Positions 1 to 7,897 are shown, counted from the stretch's first letter. The stretch is 11,464 nucleotides of DNA from Zygnema cylindricum (GCA_037447655.1 JBBHKE010003462.1:126001-137464), one strand, 5' to 3'. Numbers and translations are program-made. Notes: generated by a model from the sequence alone, not told the origin.

Positions 1-191
1 CTATTTTTTCCTTCTCGATTCTTTTGGTTTTTGGCCTCTCCTTGTACGGCCGGTCAGCCTCCTAAAAACGTTTAAACTGGAAACTGACTTGCGTGTCGAA
101 ACATTTTTCTTGGCGACGTGACGGGTGTAGATCGACAGATCGTCTCCGTACAAAACAAGTACGGTAATTTTGGATTATATTCTGTTACGAA
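1..191. other. AT-rich flank, nothing recognised
   Basis: This stretch lies left of the first transposon. I see no conserved reading frame, splice-bounded exon, repeat unit or RNA gene in it. It ends in the TTA (192-194) that serves as target duplication for the element that follows. Confidence 0.4.
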
Positions 192-194
192 TTA

Positions 195-990
195 GGGTGC
201 GTCTCCATGTGCCTAAGTAAGGGTTTTTTTCTGTCGTTTTCTCTTAAAACTTAGAGCCGTACTGCGTAGGTTTCAACCGTACAAAAAAATAGAGAAAATG
301 AGAAGTACATTTTGCGTCATCATCGAATTTAAGATGTACTACATGTTGTCGTTTTGTGTTCTTCGACCCACGGCCACGCCAAAAAACGTCATCTTCAAAC
401 TTTTCTTTAAAACACAGGGAAGATGTGTTTTAAAACAAAGAATTTTCGAAAAACAAATAGAAACACGTAATCGCACGTGTTTATTTTTTTCAGGAAATTT
501 CAAAAGAATTCAAGCGACGACGAAAAGTGCACGATCCGCTATGTTTTGTTCGTTTCCGTTCAGGTACGACAAAGCAAAGTACACAATTTGTTAGGTTTTG
601 TCCGTTTGCGCCTGGTACGGATTTTATTTCGCCAGGGGTCTCAAGATCCGATGCCATTTCACGTCGAGCGAGCAAGAGACGCAAAGGCAAAGTGCATCTT
701 CTTCAACCGTGAAACGGCACAGGCTGGATGGCGGTACGTCTACAATGTCACGAATAGTCATGCGACGTCACAAGCAGTTACAAAAATAGCGTGCGTCATC
801 ACAGATTGTACATGTCGACAGCCGTCACGGGCATTGTCGACGTATACAATCGTCACGCCCTTAAGTGACAACTTTGTTTGGTACTCATAGGGACACCCGA
901 AATCCGGGTCCGCCGGATCTGCGCTAAAAAACAAAGTAAATTCTCTAACAAAGTAAATTCTCTAAGTTTTAAGTACATGGAGACGCACCC
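195..990. mobile_element. Non-autonomous Harbinger-like element, copy A
   Basis: A 796-bp element bounded by inverted termini: GGGTGCGTCTCCATGT at 195-210 and its complement ending at 990. TTA flanks both sides (192-194 and 991-993). A 3-bp TWA duplication and GGG-starting termini are typical of the PIF/Harbinger superfamily (established knowledge), hence the family call. No DDE transposase is visible, so it would need enzyme from elsewhere. The interior has subterminal GTCGAC/GTCTAC...GTCAC repeats around 735-865 and a loose internal duplication around 540-640. A small plus-strand frame (477-890) is shared with copy B, but may be a relic. Copy B aligns to it in opposite orientation along its whole length. 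Confidence 0.8.
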
Positions 991-993
991 TTA

Positions 994-2070
994 GGGTATG
1001 TCCCCATGTACTTGTAACTTAGCGAACTTGCTTTGTATTTTAGCGCGGATCCGCCGGACCCGGTTTTCAAGTGTCCCTATGTGTAAGAACGTAATCGTAA
1101 CTTACGTTTGTGACGATTGTATACGTCGACAATACTTGTGACGGTTGTCGACGTCTACAATGTGTGTTGTCGCACGTTAATTTTGGAATTGCTTGTGACG
1201 TCATATGTCTTACCGTGACATTGTAGACGTACCGCATTCCAGTCTGTGCCGTTTCACGGTTGAAGAAGATGCGCTTTACCTTCGCGTCGCCTGTCCGGTC
1301 GACGTAAAATGGCATCGGAATTTCGCGACCCTTGCAAAAAAAAAAAAATCCGTACTGAACGAAAACGGACAAAACCAAACAAATTGTGTACTTTTATTCG
1401 TCGTATTGAACGCAAACGGACAAAACATAGCGAATTCTGTACTTTTCTTTGTCCTTGAAAATCATATGAAAATTTTCGAGAATTACCATAGTTCAAAAGT
1501 AGGTGAAAGTAGGCCCATACAATATGCCTATTGTATGCAAAACATACAATATGACCTTAAGACCCATATTGTATTCGGACCTATTCGGACCAAAAATTGG
1601 ACCAATAAAAAACATTCGGACCAAAAGTTTTTATTTACACCGTCAGATTCGGACGATCGGACGGTCGCTGATCAAAGTGGCGATCTAAGAAGATCACATG
1701 AAAAGCCCATAACACAACTTACGATAAAGGCGCCGACCAAAGGCCTACCATAAAAACGCCTACTTTTGAACTATGAGAATTACGGCACGTACGAATATAT
1801 GTTCCTATTTGTTTATCGAAAATGCCTAGTTTTAAAACACATCGCGCATGTGTTTTAAACATAAGCTTTAATATGACGTTTTTTGTCGTGGAAGTGGGTC
1901 GAAAAACACAAGACGACAAATTTTCGTACATCCTAAGTTCGAGGATGACGCAAATTGTACTCTACAAATTTGCGATTCCTTCGCACGGTTTCAACTTAGG
2001 CAGTACGGTGCTAAGTTTTACAAGAAAACGACAGAAAAAAACCCTTACCTATGCACATGGGGACATACCC
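994..2070. mobile_element. Non-autonomous Harbinger-like element, copy B (inverted)
   Basis: A 1077-bp element with termini GGGTATGTCCCCATGT (994-1009) and its complement (2055-2070). TTA lies on both sides (991-993 and 2071-2073), the left one shared with copy A. Read on the minus strand it follows copy A from end to end: the same poly-T/CTGTCG block, the GACCCAC segment, the AAAACACAT hairpin and the GGATCCGCCGGACCC segment. Removing the nested 289-bp element and its 8-bp duplication leaves 780 bp, close to copy A's 796. Several mismatches per terminus show that the two copies are old or came from different subfamily members. Confidence 0.8.
1487..1775. mobile_element. Nested 289-bp MITE inside copy B
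   Basis: Perfect 17-bp inverted termini, CATAGTTCAAAAGTAGG at 1487-1503 and its complement at 1759-1775, are flanked by the direct repeat AGAATTAC (1479-1486 and 1776-1783). An 8-bp duplication fits the hAT superfamily. If the element is taken to start one base later, the duplication is 9 bp and Mutator-like becomes possible. The sequence is absent from the same place in copy A, which confirms insertion. The interior contains internal repeats such as ACAATATG and TTCGGACC and no coding capacity. Confidence 0.85.
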
Positions 2071-2073
2071 TTA

Positions 2074-2867
2074 GTAAACCCACATTACAACATAATTGTT
2101 TTTTTGACTTGTGTGAAAATTTTGAATTTTCACTTTCCTTCCGCCTTAACCCCTTTTTACCCTTTTCTTCTGTTTCCACAACGATCGATCACCACCACTC
2201 ATTTTTCAATAAAAGACCATTAACAAAAATTAGTAAATAAATAACATTTACAAAATGGGCAAATGAGATACCCGTACCCCAACAATTGTGGAACATAAAA
2301 CAATAAAAAAACACTCAGTTTAGATAAAATTACCTTCAAAAAAATGGTAAAGAAACGAACTTCTCCCGAAGCCCCTAAACCAAACGTGGAAATGATCTCC
2401 GAATAAGAGAAAACTTTGGATAATCCAATAAGACAAAACTTTGGATATCTCCAAATAAGACAAAACTTTGGATATGGTAATTAAAAAAAAAAGGATTTTC
2501 AACGAAAGTCAAACAAAGATTGTTTCTCAAAAATTTATGACTTCAAAATTTGAAAACATCATATCTTTTTATTACCAAAGACGAAATCTCGCAAATACAT
2601 AGTCTCCATAAAATACATAAATTTGCCTTTTTAAAATCTGAACCTATTTTTTTTTATTAATTTTTTTACTAAACCTATTTGTACCGCAAAGACGAATACC
2701 GTAAATTTCTCTTTAATAACCTAATTTCAACATGAAACAAATAACCATAAAAAAAAGTAAAACTAAAAAGATGCTAAACAAATAAAATGGAAACCTTTAT
2801 ATACACAAGAACAACTTATACCTTCTTTCAAAATTTGTCGGTAATCATCAATACCCATTTATACCCC
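2074..2867. other. AT-rich 3' flank of primase gene
   Basis: This region lies downstream of the primase stop codon (minus strand) and up to the transposon pair. It should include the 3' UTR. Candidate minus-strand AATAAA signals lie at 2653-2658 and 2568-2573, but in sequence this AT-rich they are weak evidence. Apart from the 27-bp tandem repeat listed separately and a short palindrome near 2114-2133, I see nothing. Confidence 0.4.
2395..2473. repeat. Short tandem repeat, 27/25/27 bp, three copies
   Basis: Three consecutive units at 2395-2421, 2422-2446 and 2447-2473 each end in AAAACTTTGGAT. The outer two begin ATCTCC and the middle one begins AATCC, with two bases missing. The minus-strand ISKVLSY repeats in the overlapping frame come from this array and do not indicate a protein. 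Confidence 0.85.
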
Positions 2868-2945
2868 TTATGACATATCCATTTCCGATCTATTGTTATG
2901 ATCCGGGTTTCCTCGGTTTGAATTTTTCCCTTCTTCATTAGCACC
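2868..2945 (-). CDS. PRIM2: PRIM2 terminal exon with stop
   Basis: After the acceptor (T-run then TGGAG at 2946-2950) the frame continues in phase 0 from the previous exon for 25 codons to TAA at 2868-2870. It reads GANEEGKNSN then a hydrophilic tail ending SEMDMS. A polar, poorly conserved tail after the HPNQYF segment is normal for this family, and the human protein also has an EMDM stretch near its C-terminus. The acceptor is preceded by about 20 T on the coding strand, an ideal pyrimidine tract. Because the tail has little conservation, this exon rests mainly on phase, the splice site and the stop. Confidence 0.65.
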   Translation of the reverse strand, partial: GANEEGKNSNRGNPDHNNRSEMDMS

Positions 2946-3173
2946 CTCCAAAAAAAAAAAAAAAAAAAAACCTTTTTTTTGTAAGATTTGAATTTTGCAA
3001 CCCACCTTTTTTTATTTTTCGTTTGTTTGTTTTTTATTTTTGTTACAGGACCTCATAAAACCATGATAATAATAATAATAATATATATAAAAAAAAAACT
3101 TTTCTCCTTCTTTCTTCCTTCTACTTTCCCCTCCCTCAGTCGTAAAAAAAAAGGAAAAAAGAAAAAACCTCAC

Positions 3174-3275
3174 CTGAATTATTTTTTCGCTCTGTTGAAA
3201 GTATTGGTTTGGGTGGTTTATCCCACTCTCACACTCCGCCCCCCGGAGGCCCTCAAATACCGCCCCACAGGCCAC
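3174..3275 (-). CDS. PRIM2: PRIM2 exon: fourth Fe-S cysteine and HPNQYF segment
   Basis: A 102-nt phase-0 exon (34 codons) with acceptor TCCAG|GTGGCC and donor ATTCAG|GTGAGG. It begins VACGAVFEGLRGAEC and continues through GINHPNQYFQQSEKIIQ. VAC carries the fourth cluster cysteine of eukaryotic PriL (codon 3267-3269), and INHPNQYF.S.KI is the most conserved block near the C-terminus of the family. Exact 10-bp inverted copies of CACCTGAATT lie at 3171-3180 and 3289-3298, bracketing the exon. A decayed copy of the first half of this exon lies 172 bp upstream in the preceding intron. Confidence 0.92.
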
Positions 3276-3298
3276 CTGGATTCACACTAATTCAGGTG

Positions 3299-3692
3299 TG
3301 GATTAGTTTATCGATTAATTAATTAATTAAATTAATTAATTTATTTGTGTTTTACCCTTGGTGTATTTATTCATTTGTTTTCTTTTTATAAGGTTTTTCA
3401 CGCATTCGGAGCCCCGGAGGTCCTCACAGACTGTTCCCTGAAGCCACCTGGATCCACACTAATTTAGGTCACCGTCAGGTATGTACTCTTTTTATTAATT
3501 TATCTAACATTTTACCTTTTTTTATTTCAACCAATTTTTTTTGTTTTCTTTTTTTTATTTTTATATGCTTTTTAATTTATTTTATTGTTGTTGTTGTTGT
3601 TGTTGTTTTTATTATAATAATAATTATTATCATTATATTTATTATTATTATTGTTGTTGTTTTTATTAAAATTATCATTATTATTATTATTA
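3299..3692. repeat. AT-rich intron with TTAA, GTT and ATT microsatellites
   Basis: Apart from the pseudo-exon, this part of the 762-bp intron holds an (ATTA)n run at about 3314-3345, a (TTG)n run at about 3585-3606 and (ATT/ATA)n blocks at about 3610-3692. I see no coding signal. Confidence 0.8.
3398..3469 (-). pseudogene. Decayed duplicate of PRIM2 exon 5' half and acceptor
   Basis: On the minus strand, the intron end ACTAATCCAC-like segment, the acceptor TGGATCCAG and about 50 nt of exon repeat those at 3225-3297, offset by 172 bp. The intronic part matches at 20 of 22 positions. One extra base in the exon part breaks the frame: reading starts VASGNSL then TGA, and only after shifting does EDLRGSEC follow, which matches EGLRGAEC. 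The cluster cysteine codon TGT has become TCA (serine). It cannot replace the true exon, but it still offers an intact 3' splice site to the spliceosome. Confidence 0.8.
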
Positions 3693-3693
3693 A

Positions 3694-4022
3694 GGTAGAG
3701 GTAGAGGTAGAGGTAGAGGTAGAGGGAGAGGGAGAGGTAGAGGTAGAGGTAGAGGTAGAGGTAGAGGGAGAGGTAGAGGGAGAGGGAGAGGGAGAGGGAG
3801 AGGTAGAGGTAGAGGTAGAGGTAGAGAGTGTGGGAGAGGGAGAGGGAGAGGGAGAGGCGGAGATAGAGAAAGAGGTAGAGGGAGATGTAGAGGTAGAGTT
3901 AGAAAGAGAGGGGGAGGGGGATGGAGTGGGACAAAGAGGGAGAGGGCGAGGGAGATAGAGAGGGAGAGGGAGATGGAGGGGGAGAGGGAGAGGGAGAGAG
4001 AGAAGGGGGGGGGGAGAGATAG
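3694..4022. repeat. AGAGGT/AGAGGG hexanucleotide array
   Basis: About 330 bp of (GGTAGA)n and (GGGAGA)n on the plus strand, becoming irregular toward 3820-4022. It sits in the primase intron, starting about 15 nt inside the 5' splice site at 4037, so the primary transcript reads as almost pure pyrimidine here. The long minus-strand LPLPLP frame across it is a product of the repeat. Confidence 0.95.
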
Positions 4023-4037
4023 GGTAGAGGGAAGCAC

Positions 4038-4131
4038 CTGGTAGTGGTGGGATTTTGCCTTCTCTACCGCCTCATCTACGACTCGTGACGGAACTCGCAG
4101 GGAAGAGAGAGAAGCTCGGAGGTTTTCTTCA
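4038..4131 (-). CDS. PRIM2: PRIM2 exon: SEEN to HHYQ helical segment
   Basis: A 94-nt exon. Acceptor TTTATTTCCAG precedes T, which completes the serine codon begun by AG in the previous exon. It then encodes EENLRASLSSLRVPSRVV and continues to KSHHYQ, followed by donor CAG|GTGCTT. In family members this is the helical stretch between the third and fourth cluster cysteines (HFSEENL...HYQVAC). The phase 2 junction is the only non-phase-0 intron seen in this gene. The donor is weak beyond GT and is followed almost at once by the pyrimidine array. Confidence 0.92.
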
Positions 4132-4139
4132 CTGGAAAT

Positions 4140-4490
4140 AAAGTAAATTGTTTAAAATAAATAAATTAAAATAAAATAAACAATGTTGTAAATAATTAAA
4201 TTAATAGATAGGTAAATAAATAAAGAGATAATAATATAAATAGATAAAGTAGATAAATACGTAAATAGATAAACCATACAAATAGATAAATAAATGAATA
4301 GATAAATAGATAAATAATATAAATAGATAAATAAATAAATAGATAAATAGTTAAATAGATAAATGGATAAATTGATAAATTACCAAGTAAACAAATGAGT
4401 TAATAAATAAATACATGATAGATAAATAGATAATCAAACAAATAAATGAACGAACAAAAAAAAACCCAAAAATAAAAGAATAAATGAATG
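4140..4490. repeat. ATAA/ATAG tetranucleotide-like AT block
   Basis: Within the 680-bp intron, imperfect (GATAAATA)n and (TAAATAGA)n repeats fill roughly 350 bp, ending in GAATGAATGAATGAA near 4480-4494. There is no sign of a gene. Confidence 0.85.
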
Positions 4491-4494
4491 AATG

Positions 4495-4805
4495 AAGAGG
4501 TGGAGGGAGTGGAGGGAAAAAAAAAAGAAATAAAGGTAGGGAGGAGAGGAAATAATAAAAAATCAAAGAAAGGGGAGAGAGGGAGAGGGAAAGGGGGGAA
4601 AGAGAGAAAAGGGGGATAAGGGAGAGAAAAGAGTGGAGAGGGAGAGAAAAGGGGGGAGAGAGAGAAAAATGGGGGGAGAGAGAGGAAAAAGGGGGGAGTA
4701 GAGGAAAAAGGGGGAGAGAAGGGGAAAGGGGGGAGAGAGGGGGAAAGGGGGGAGAGAGGGGGAAGGGGGGAGAGAGGGGGAAAGGGGGGAGAGAGAGGGA
4801 AAAAA
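4495..4805. repeat. Polypurine GGGGAGAGAGGGGGAAA array
   Basis: Purine-only tandem sequence on the plus strand with a unit near 19-20 bp (GGGGAGAGAGGGGGAAAG) in its right half. It abuts the 5' splice site at 4811 on the coding strand, so the intron RNA begins as polypyrimidine. All minus-strand PFPLSPP-type frames here come from the repeat. Confidence 0.92.
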
Positions 4806-4811
4806 GTGGAC

Positions 4812-4897
4812 CTAAAATGGCGATAGGGGCACCCATGGTGGTCTCCGACTCCTGGAGTACTCATTATTATTTTCATACAAGAATATGGGGTATAATC
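4812..4897 (-). CDS. PRIM2: PRIM2 exon: second and third Fe-S cysteines
   Basis: An 86-nt exon from acceptor AAAACAG|GATTAT to donor TTTTAG|GTCCAC. It reads DYTPYSCMKIIMSTPG and then VGDHHGCPYRHF, plus two bases (AG) of a split serine codon. YSC.KII and GD.HGCP.RH are signature blocks of PriL. The two cysteines (codons 4877-4879 and 4829-4831) are cluster ligands, with 15 residues between them. DYTPYS and GDHHGCPYRHFS agree with plant forms more than animal ones. The pyrimidine tract before the acceptor is TTTTTTTAAAA. Confidence 0.95.
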
Positions 4898-5279
4898 CTG
4901 TTTTAAAAAAAAAAAATCGATTTTTTTTTTTAATAAAGTAATGTTGCATGATAGGCCCCATCAAAAAAAAAAAAAAAAAAAAAAAACTTAAAGTGAAAAA
5001 GAAGGAAAGAAAGAAAAGAAAACTTGGGTATAGTCCTATACATAAAGAAATAGATAAAAAAAGACACAATAAAAAAAAGGTGAATAAATGAATAAGAAAA
5101 AAATAAATAAAAAAAATAAAATAAAAACAGGAAATGTAGGCAATTTTTTTGTTTTTGTTTCTTAGTATTATTGAAAGAAAAAACATTGAAAAAAAGAAAA
5201 AAGCGGGAACAGCGACAAAAATCAAAACTTGAAGAGCAAAAATATAAAATTCAATCAAAGCTTCACATTTGAACAAAAG
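4898..5279. repeat. A-rich intron with homopolymer runs
   Basis: This intron segment contains a T/A block at about 4901-4934 and an A-run of more than 20 at about 4964-4986, followed by generally A-rich sequence. No gene is visible. The minus-strand phenylalanine-rich frame is composition only. Confidence 0.75.
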
Positions 5280-5379
5280 AAGAAATCGTTATGTTAAAAT
5301 TAATAAGAAATTGTTATTTTAGAATTAAAAAGAAATTGATATCTTAAAATTAAAAAGAAATCGTTTTTGTAAAATTAAG
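5280..5379. repeat. Four exact-length 25-bp tandem units
   Basis: Units at 5280-5304, 5305-5329, 5330-5354 and 5355-5379 each begin AAGAAAT and end in (A)AATTAA-type sequence. They differ by a few bases but have no indels. They sit in the primase intron of 672 bp. Just after, AATATTGAT[G/A]CACTC occurs twice (near 5385 and 5447). Confidence 0.88.
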
Positions 5380-5569
5380 TAAATATTGATGCACTCCCTT
5401 AAATACTTACGAATAAAGAATTGAATTCTTTCTTTTAAAATAAATCAATATATTGATACACTCTCTTATCTATTCATCTCAATTTATTTGATCTTTGATT
5501 TTTTTAGAATTACTTTTATTTTCTTTCATTTATTTATTTATTTTCAATTTTCTTTGAACATTTCCTCAC

Positions 5570-5644
5570 CGTCCTTTTCCCCTCTTTTCCAAAATTGTGA
5601 CGAATCGAATACGCATACTCCTTGTCAAATTTCTCCGTCCCCAT
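5570..5644 (-). CDS. PRIM2: PRIM2 exon: YAYSIRHNFGKEGKRT
   Basis: A 75-nt phase-0 exon of 25 codons between acceptor TTTTCAG|ATGGGG and donor GGACG|GTGAGG. It reads MGTEKFDKEYAYSIRHNFG then KEGKRT. The block KFDK.Y.Y.IRH..GKEGKRT is diagnostic for the primase large subunit C-terminal domain, and its arginines and lysines belong to the template/primer-binding surface of the family. It joins directly to DYTPYSC of the next exon. The upstream pyrimidine tract is formed by TTGACTT repeats of the GTCAAC array. Confidence 0.94.
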
Positions 5645-5649
5645 CTGAA

Positions 5650-5975
5650 AAGTCAACGGAAGTCAATACAAGTCAACAAAAGTCAACCCAAGCCATAGTA
5701 AGTCAATGTTAGTCAACATAAGTCATATCAAGTCAACACGGCAACAAAAGTCAACCCAAGGAGAAATAGGTCAATAAACATCCAATCTTGCTCAACAAAA
5801 GTCAAACCCAAACCATAAAGTCAACGAAATCCAATTCTAGCCAACAAAAGTCAACCCAAGTCAACCGAAGTCAAAATAAGCCAAAGTAAATTGACAAAAG
5901 TCATCCCAACTTCATTATCTTCAAGGAAACTCGATCCAAACTTCAGTCAATGGGATCAAAGAAAAGTCAACAAAA
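5650..5975. repeat. GTCAAC tandem array, block 1
   Basis: A degenerate 10-bp unit, AGTCAACAAA alternating with AGTCAACCCA (a 20-bp dimer), runs from 6 bp upstream of the primase acceptor at 5644. Spacing varies but the AGTCAA core persists. On the coding strand this is repeated TTGACTT. There are no conserved spacers, so it is not a CRISPR array. Confidence 0.92.
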
Positions 5976-6265
5976 CCTAGTTGTTCGATTCGTGGTTTTT
6001 TTGATTTTTTTACGAATATTCCTTATTTTTTCTTGATTTTGAACTTTTCGTAAATTTCGTATACTTTTCGCTGTACGGAAAAAATGTAAGGAAAATTTGA
6101 AAAAAGAGTGCCGACGCTTGGCCCTGTTACACTTGTTTTTTTTTTTTTTGTTGTAAAGTCAAAGTCGGTCAGCGCATTTTATAAACACTTCATTATTGTT
6201 CCATGCGCATATTTATTATTTTTTTGAGCATTTCATGCGGGCGTTTTATGGAATTGAACAACTAG
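5976..6265. other. Non-repetitive segment between the GTCAAC blocks
   Basis: About 290 bp of AT-rich sequence separates the two GTCAAC blocks. I see no exon of primase missing at this point, because the flanking exons join directly in frame, and no termini that would mark an inserted element. Confidence 0.4.
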
Positions 6266-6777
6266 GCAACAAAGTCAAGAAAATGCAAGTCAAAAAGTCA
6301 ACGCGAGGAAGTTTAAAAAAGTCAAAGCAATTTCATGCAAGTCAGCCAAACTCAAGTCAACAAAAGTCAACCCAATTCAACATGAGTCAACGCATTCCCA
6401 ATTGTAGTCAACAAAAACAAACTCAAATCACAACTAGTCAACAGAAACCCAATAATAGCGAGCAAAAAGTCAAGCCAAGTCAACAAAAGTCAATGCAAGC
6501 CCAATTCTGGTAAAAGGAAGTCATGTCAAGTCAAAATAAGTCAATGCAAGTCAAACATAGGTTTCTCAAGTTAATAAAAGCCAAGGAAACTCGATTCAAA
6601 CTTAACGAAATAAAAGAATAGTCAACAAAGTAAAAAAATGCAAGTCCAAAAAGTCAACTCTTGAAAATCTTGAATAGTCAAAGCAAGTCGATAAAAGTCA
6701 TCCCAAGTCAAGTCGACAGAAGTCAACCAAGCCAATAATAGTCAACAAAAGTCAAAACCACAAAAGTCAACCAAAAA
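6266..6777. repeat. GTCAAC tandem array, block 2
   Basis: This is the same degenerate AGTCAACAAAAGTCAACCCA unit as block 1, in the same orientation, with more mutated copies (AGTCAAGCC, AGTCGACAG). It creates a plus-strand frame rich in SQQK, which is a repeat translation. Block 1 and block 2 together make up most of the longest primase intron (1348 bp). Confidence 0.92.
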
Positions 6778-6992
6778 ACATGCTCACATGCTTTTTCCCC
6801 CAGGTCCTATTCTTTTTCTTTTTTTTTCCGGTTGTTTCTTTCTTTCTATGAATTTTTCCTCTTCTTTATAATGCATCATATTTTTTTCTGCTTTTATTTT
6901 TTGTTCTAATTTTTTTTAGAACTGGTTTTTGTTACGTACGTGCGCCACTTTTTTTTTCCCAATTCTTTTTCCCCCACTTTTTTATTTCTTAC

Positions 6993-7052
6993 TTTTTGAG
7001 AAAATTCGGAGCGCCAAAAATTGAGGGCGTCCACCAAACTCAATCCAATTCC
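6993..7052 (-). CDS. PRIM2: PRIM2 exon: GIGLSL..AL.FWRSEF
   Basis: A 60-nt phase-0 exon of exactly 20 codons, from acceptor TTATTTTAG|GGAATT to donor CAAAAA|GTAAGA. The translation GIGLSLVDALNFWRSEFSQK matches the conserved GIGL.LE.AL.FW..EF segment that follows GLFLK in PriL proteins. The upstream exon ends in LFLK and the downstream exon begins MGTEKFDK, so the order is right. Both splice sites are good. Confidence 0.93.
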
Positions 7053-7084
7053 CTAAAATAAATTCCCCCAAATAAAAATAAGAC

Positions 7085-7152
7085 AAAAAAGGAGGCAAAT
7101 AGGGTTTTCAAGGGTTTTTTAGGATTTGAGGGTTTTTTAGGGTTTTTTAGTC
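7085..7152. repeat. Degenerate AGGGTTTTTT repeats
   Basis: Five or so copies of AGGGTTTT(TT) occur between about 7100 and 7150. The complement contains AAACCCTA, the plant telo-box and telomere-like core, but the spacing and T-count are irregular, so this is a short intronic repeat and not telomeric sequence. Confidence 0.6.
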
Positions 7153-7204
7153 TTGCCCAACGTACTGTACAAAAAAATGAAGTTAAATATAAACGTAAAA
7201 ATAA

Positions 7205-7548
7205 AACCCAAAAAAAGAAATAGAGAAGAAGAAAGAAAGAAAGAAAGACAGAAAGATAGAACCAAAAAAAAGAAAAAAGAAAAGAAAAAGTAAAAGAACA
7301 AAGAACAAAAGTTAAAAAAAAGAAGAATGGAAGTACAAAAGAAAAGAAAAGGAAAACGAGAGATAAAAGACAAAAGAAAAAGGACAAAAAAGAGAGGAGA
7401 GGAGTGGAGAGGAGAAGAGAAAAGAGGAGCGGAGCGGAGAAGAGAGGAAAAGAGAGGAGAGGAGAGGAGAAGAGAGGAGAAGAGAGGAGAGGAGAGAGAT
7501 AAGAGAAAAAGAAAAAAAGAAAAAAAGCGGAAAAAAAAACCAAAACTT
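7205..7548. repeat. Purine-rich GAAA / GGAGA array
   Basis: On the plus strand A/G-rich sequence includes (GAAA)n at about 7220-7260 and (GAGAGGAGAAGA)n at about 7395-7500. On the coding strand it is a long pyrimidine tract that begins directly after the 5' splice site at 7550. The many S/L/F-rich minus frames and the K/R/E-rich plus frame are composition effects. Confidence 0.88.
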
Positions 7549-7550
7549 AC

Positions 7551-7610
7551 TTTTAAAAAAAGACCCAACTGCAGTCGACCGCCGTGTCGGAGATGGTGGT
7601 CTTCTTTCAC
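7551..7610 (-). CDS. PRIM2: PRIM2 exon: EDHHLRHGGR..LGLFLK
   Basis: A 60-nt phase-0 exon of 20 codons, with acceptor AGTGTAG|GTGAAA and a consensus donor AAAA|GTAAGT. It reads VKEDHHLRHGGRLQLGLFLK. (E/D)(N/D)HHL.HGGR.Q.GLFLK is the strongest single signature of the eukaryotic primase large subunit, and its basic residues contact nucleic acid in the C-terminal domain. It links FPMCMRHMYRK of the upstream exon to GIGLSL of the next. Confidence 0.96.
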
Positions 7611-7897
7611 CTACACTCCCCCCCCTCCCAAACAAAAAACAGAAAACAAAAACAAAAAAAAACAATGATATAAAATTGTTAAACCTTTCAAAAAGGTGAC
7701 AAACAAAAGGAAAAATAAAATAAAATAAAAACAACACCACTTCTGTACCGAAAAAAAAAAAAACTGTCACTTACCAGCACAAAAAAACCCCGACTCATCC
7801 CCCCTCAAATATAACCCCACTCCTTTCCCTCCCCTGAAAAAAACTCCCTCCCTTTACCCCCCAAAATGGACCGCTCCTCTCCCTCCTCCCCCCTCAC
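7611..7897. other. PRIM2 intron, 287 bp
   Basis: The segment contains C-rich runs near 7618-7630 and 7795-7870 and A-rich runs between. It has a GTGAGG donor at 7897 and a GTAG acceptor at 7611. Nothing else is visible. Confidence 0.8.

Noticed and set aside
1205-1753. 182-codon plus-strand frame in transposon copy B
   Set aside because: It crosses the nested MITE insertion and is antisense to the frame shared with copy A, so it cannot be an ancestral gene.
3225-3478. Two plus-strand exons with donors CAG|GTGTGG and CAG|GTATGT at the duplicated CCCCGGAGG segment
   Set aside because: The frames differ by an indel and end in stops. The minus strand gives the exact primase segment with the fourth cysteine, so the plus-strand splice signals are coincidental.
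3690-5276. Long minus-strand frames rich in LP, SP, PF and FF
   Set aside because: They are translations of the AGAGGT, GGGGAGA and A-rich repeats. The real exons at 4038-4131 and 4812-4897 lie at or inside their edges in defined frames.
5650-6777. Possible CRISPR array in the GTCAAC repeats
   Set aside because: Units are about 10 bp, degenerate, without unique spacers of constant length, and lie in an intron of a plant-like gene.
7100-7150. Interstitial telomere
   Set aside because: The AGGGTTTTTT units are irregular in T-count and too few, so this is only a local repeat.
7040-7770. Overlapping S/L/F-rich minus frames and a K/R/E-rich plus frame
   Set aside because: Low-complexity purine/pyrimidine sequence. 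Only the splice-bounded parts 6993-7052 and 7551-7610 match a protein family.
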